From NCBI RefSeq assembly GCF_007859765.1, contig NZ_SIHJ01000001.1, forward strand, positions 3,327,156-3,391,155: a stretch of 64,000 nt of DNA. The letters run 5' to 3'. The position numbers and the translations under genes were made by a program. The stretch comes from Posidoniimonas corsicana (lineage in GTDB: Bacteria > Planctomycetota > Planctomycetia > Pirellulales > Lacipirellulaceae). Under the pieces are notes generated by a model. The model searched no databases. It worked only from the letters and a program-made list of their open reading frames with translations, and was not told where the DNA came from. Below, one piece after another: positions 61,508 through 64,000 of this stretch (its first letter is position 1; the number at the start of each line of letters is the position of its first letter).

Positions 61508-62389
61508 GTGCTAGCACCGCCTCCCCGAGAGACAATCGGCCTGATCGCCGCGTGGGGTCGCTACCCCGTGGTCATTGCTGAGGCCCTCAAGCGTTCGGGG
61601 TACCGGGTGTCGTGCGCTGCTGTTCAGCGCCACGCCGACCCGGCGTTGCGCGACATCTGCGACCACTTCCAGTGGGTGGGGGCGGCCCGGATCGGCCAGG
61701 TGGTGCGGTGCTTCCGCCGCCACGGAGTGACCACCGCCACCATGGCGGGCAAGATCCACAAGGTCGAGATGTACCGCCCCCTGGCTTGGCTGCGGTACGC
61801 CCCCGACTGGACCACCATCAAGACCTTCTACCCCCACTTCGTCAGCCGCTCCGCCGACCAGCGCGACGACACCCTGCTCGGCGCGATCGTGCAGGCGTTC
61901 GCCGACCGGGGCATCCGGTTGGCGCCGGCCACCGACTTTGCGGAGGAACTCCTCGTGATACCTGGACTCATCGCCGGCGCGCCGCTCTCCCCCGCCCGGC
62001 AGGCAGACGCGGACTTTGGCTGGTCGATGGCCAAGGAAATGGGCCGCCTGGACGTCGGTCAAAGCGTCTGCGTGAAGGACCGGTCGGTGATCGCAGTGGA
62101 GGCTGTCGAGGGGACCGACCTTTGTATCCGCCGCGCTGGCGAGCTCTGCCCCAAGGGCGGGTTCACGGTGGTGAAGGTCGCCAAGCCGCAGCAAGACATG
62201 CGGTTCGACGTGCCGACCGTCGGCCGCGGAACGCTCGAAACGATGGTGGCCGCCGGCGCAAGCACACTCGTCATTGAAGCCGATCAGACCATCCTGCTCG
62301 ACGAGGCCGACTTCCGTGAGTTCGCGCTCCGCAACAAACTCAGTGTGGTGGCGATGAAGTCGGCTGCCGCTCTGCGAGCGGCTGGGTAA
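61508..62389 (+). CDS. lpxI: UDP-2,3-diacylglucosamine pyrophosphatase LpxI
   Basis: A 293-aa LpxI/DUF1009 protein, which hydrolyses UDP-2,3-diacylglucosamine to lipid X. Motifs are TIGLIAAWGRYPVVIAEALK at the start, MAGKIHKVEMYRPLAW, and the C-terminal GFTVVKVAKPQQDMRFDVPTVG with VIEADQTILLDEADF. LpxI is the alternative to LpxH used by many Gram-negative groups. It starts at GTG with GAGG just upstream, 12 bp after lpxD, so they are one operon. Confidence 0.94.
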   Translation: MLAPPPRETIGLIAAWGRYPVVIAEALKRSGYRVSCAAVQRHADPALRDICDHFQWVGAARIGQVVRCFRRHGVTTATMAGKIHKVEMYRPLAWLRYAPDWTTIKTFYPHFVSRSADQRDDTLLGAIVQAFADRGIRLAPATDFAEELLVIPGLIAGAPLSPARQADADFGWSMAKEMGRLDVGQSVCVKDRSVIAVEAVEGTDLCIRRAGELCPKGGFTVVKVAKPQQDMRFDVPTVGRGTLETMVAAGASTLVIEADQTILLDEADFREFALRNKLSVVAMKSAAALRAAG

Positions 62390-62847
62390 GCGATCGCCCC
62401 GCCACCCCAATCGGGACCGGGCGCCCTCTCTCTCCCCCGCGCATCGGCCGACCTTGGGAGTCCCGCGGCATCCGCACGCCGATCCGCAAGCCGTTACTGA
62501 CAATCACCTTACGGCGATTATCACCGCGGCCGCGGCCACCCAGCACAACCGGAACTCGGGGACCTGAAAACCGGTTCGCTGGCGCCAATTTGATTGAGGG
62601 AATCCGCCAACTCGTGTATTATCGGGAGAAAGGGCAGAGCCTCGCCGGTTTACCAAACCAGCAAGGTCCTCGAAAGGCAACAGGGCAGAGCAAACTATTG
62701 GCGGGCCGCTAGTGATCTGAGTACCGACGACCTACTTCTACTCGGCCCCCACTGCTGATCTAGCAGCGGACAGGCTGAACCCCTCCTGCATAGCGTCCTC
62801 TCGCTAGCACGTTCAGTCGGTGGATCTCAAGCGTCTCGACAGCATCT
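62390..62847. other. 458-bp gap without a supported gene
   Basis: No open frame looks like a protein. AGGGCAGAGC occurs at 62631 and 62682, a 10-bp direct repeat 51 bp apart, and a GGTTT-ACC-AAACC hairpin is near 62650. The repeat could be a binding site upstream of the sigma-54 activator; no sigma-54 (-24/-12) promoter was recognised. Confidence 0.4.
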
Positions 62848-63828
62848 ATGGCTTCGGCGCAACTATCACCTTCGATCGAATCTCTCCTGGCGACACCGCC
62901 AGACGCACCCGACAGCTGGGTGCTGGGCTCGAATCCGCGTATCACGCAGATCGCACGCCACGCTGAAAAAGCAGCTGAGGTGCAGTGCACCGTTCTCGTC
63001 ACCGGCGAAACCGGCACCGGCAAAGAGGTCTGGGCCCGGGCCTTACACCGGCTCAGCCACCGCCGCGACAAGCCACTGGTTCCCGTCAACTGTGCCGCGT
63101 TGACCCCCACCCTGGCCGAGAGCCAGCTATTTGGCCACGAGAAAGGGGCGTTTACGGGCGCCGCCGGGCAAAGCCTCGGTGTGTTCCGCGCCGCCCAGGA
63201 TGGCGTCGTGTTCCTCGACGAAGTGGGCGAAATGCCCATGGAGTTGCAGCCCAAGCTGCTCCGCGTTCTGCAGGAATCCGAAGTCACCCCGGTCGGCGCC
63301 GCCCGGCCCGAGCGGATCAATGTTCAGGTGATCGCGGCCACCAACCGCGACCTCGAAAGAGAGGTCAGCGAAGGCCGATTCCGCGAGGACTTGTACTATC
63401 GGCTCAACATGGTTGAGCTCCACGTGCCGCCGCTCCGCGACCGCATCGAGGACATCCCCGCGTTCGTGCGGTACTTCTCGCAGCGCTTCGCCAGCCGCTA
63501 CGGGCGTGACCTCTGGGTCCCGTCCGAGCAGGAACTCCGGGAGTTCTGCGAGTACTCGTGGCCCGGCAACATCCGGCAGCTCGGCCACGTCATCGAGCAG
63601 TCTTACGTGCTGGACTGCGAGCCGGTGCTCCCCAACCGCCGCGCCAGCCAGCCCGACGCGGTGGCCCTGCCCTTTACCGACCTCACCAAGCTTCGTGAGG
63701 TGGCGGTCAAGCAGGCCCTGCGGGCCACTCAGGGGCACAAGGGCCAGGCGGCCAAGCTGCTGGGGGTCCACCCCAACACGATGACCCGCCTGCTGGCGCA
63801 GCTCGACAAGAACCCGCCGCTCCAGTAA
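62848..63828 (+). CDS. Sigma-54-dependent transcriptional activator (no receiver domain)
   Basis: A 326-aa bacterial enhancer-binding protein. The AAA+ domain (about 25-250) has Walker A GETGTGKE at 53-60, the sigma-54-contacting GAFTGA at 100-105, Walker B VVFLDEVGE near 120 and the sensor region RFREDLYYRLNMVELHVPPLRDR. A Fis-type HTH is at about 285-320 (QGHKGQAAKLLGVHPNTMTRLL). There is no N-terminal sensor or receiver domain, so activity must be controlled by level or partner. It has no clear operon partner. Confidence 0.93.
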   Translation: MASAQLSPSIESLLATPPDAPDSWVLGSNPRITQIARHAEKAAEVQCTVLVTGETGTGKEVWARALHRLSHRRDKPLVPVNCAALTPTLAESQLFGHEKGAFTGAAGQSLGVFRAAQDGVVFLDEVGEMPMELQPKLLRVLQESEVTPVGAARPERINVQVIAATNRDLEREVSEGRFREDLYYRLNMVELHVPPLRDRIEDIPAFVRYFSQRFASRYGRDLWVPSEQELREFCEYSWPGNIRQLGHVIEQSYVLDCEPVLPNRRASQPDAVALPFTDLTKLREVAVKQALRATQGHKGQAAKLLGVHPNTMTRLLAQLDKNPPLQ

Positions 63829-64000
63829 TCGCCAGCCCACCCCGACGGGGTGCTCGATTGCTGCCTCTCCTGCGGTCGATCCCGGCTCGATACGGGTCAC
63901 GACTTTTCCGCCCGCTCGCCTGAGCAGTTCCGGGTTCCGCTGCCCGTTGACGCCCTGCCGAATACCGGCATTTCTCGCGGACCGCCAAACTGGCAGCTCG

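Noticed and set aside
63836-63853. Small hairpin after the sigma-54 activator as terminator
   Set aside because: The stem is only about 7 bp and there is no T-run.

Overview
The window looks like the chromosome of a high-GC planctomycete, most likely Pirellulales (Lacipirellulaceae-like). The grounds are family content read from the protein sequences: a DUF1553/DUF1501 pair, a BBP7-type outer-membrane barrel, very large surface proteins with a planctomycete LEPR/LExR-xLL N-terminus, dockerin and PEP-CTERM signals, an ECF sigma factor translationally coupled to a Ser/Thr kinase with a TPR-like tail, a TIGR03032 protein and a DUF6800-like small protein. The genus is inference.

Layout. 1-5.9 kb: the end of a DUF1553 gene, a DUF1501 gene, tRNA-Pro(CGG), clpB, a small DUF6800-like gene and tRNA-Ser(TGA). 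5.94-14.81 kb: an integrated mobile element bounded by a perfect 17-bp direct repeat (the tRNA-Ser 3' end and a second copy). It carries a tyrosine integrase, a small HTH gene, a DUF6602-type nuclease-like protein and a pentapeptide-repeat membrane protein on the opposite strand, two small/coiled-coil genes, an intergenic cluster of GTGTCCC boxes, a prim-pol primase, a small gene and an excisionase-like HTH gene. 15.0-24.5 kb: a BBP7 barrel, an 1834-aa surface protein (ELWxxDGT repeats, cyclophilin domain, cadherin-like repeats), TIGR03032, a CBS protein and tRNA-Arg(ACG).

25-33.6 kb: a 1422-aa lamin-tail/CotH/dockerin protein, a membrane-anchored TAXI-type binding protein followed by an SDF-family symporter with a large extra loop, and a LEPR-type secreted protein. 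33.7-39.4 kb: Ser/Thr kinase plus ECF sigma factor, aldo/keto reductase plus ferrochelatase, tRNA-Glu(TTC). 39.6-48.1 kb: csrA, a DUF2167 protein, tatD, an extremely cysteine-rich lipoprotein candidate, a VOC protein, an M42-type peptidase, a GNAT/carbon-nitrogen hydrolase fusion, a 155-bp MITE-like inverted-repeat unit, rsgA and an FHA protein.

48.4-64 kb: RNase P RNA, a degenerate CPBP/sulfotransferase fusion, two unusual signal peptidases I, lptB, a NIPSNAP protein, two DinB-type proteins, a metzincin-like dockerin/PEP-CTERM protein, a membrane J-domain protein, lpxD-lpxI and a sigma-54 activator. lptB, lpxD and lpxI point to a lipid A/LPS outer membrane; the two signal peptidases fit the heavy load of secreted proteins. 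The most unusual items are the tRNA-Ser element with its cargo, the TAXI plus SDF pair, the signal peptidases with inserted domains and the cysteine-rich lipoprotein. No rRNA and no CRISPR array was seen.
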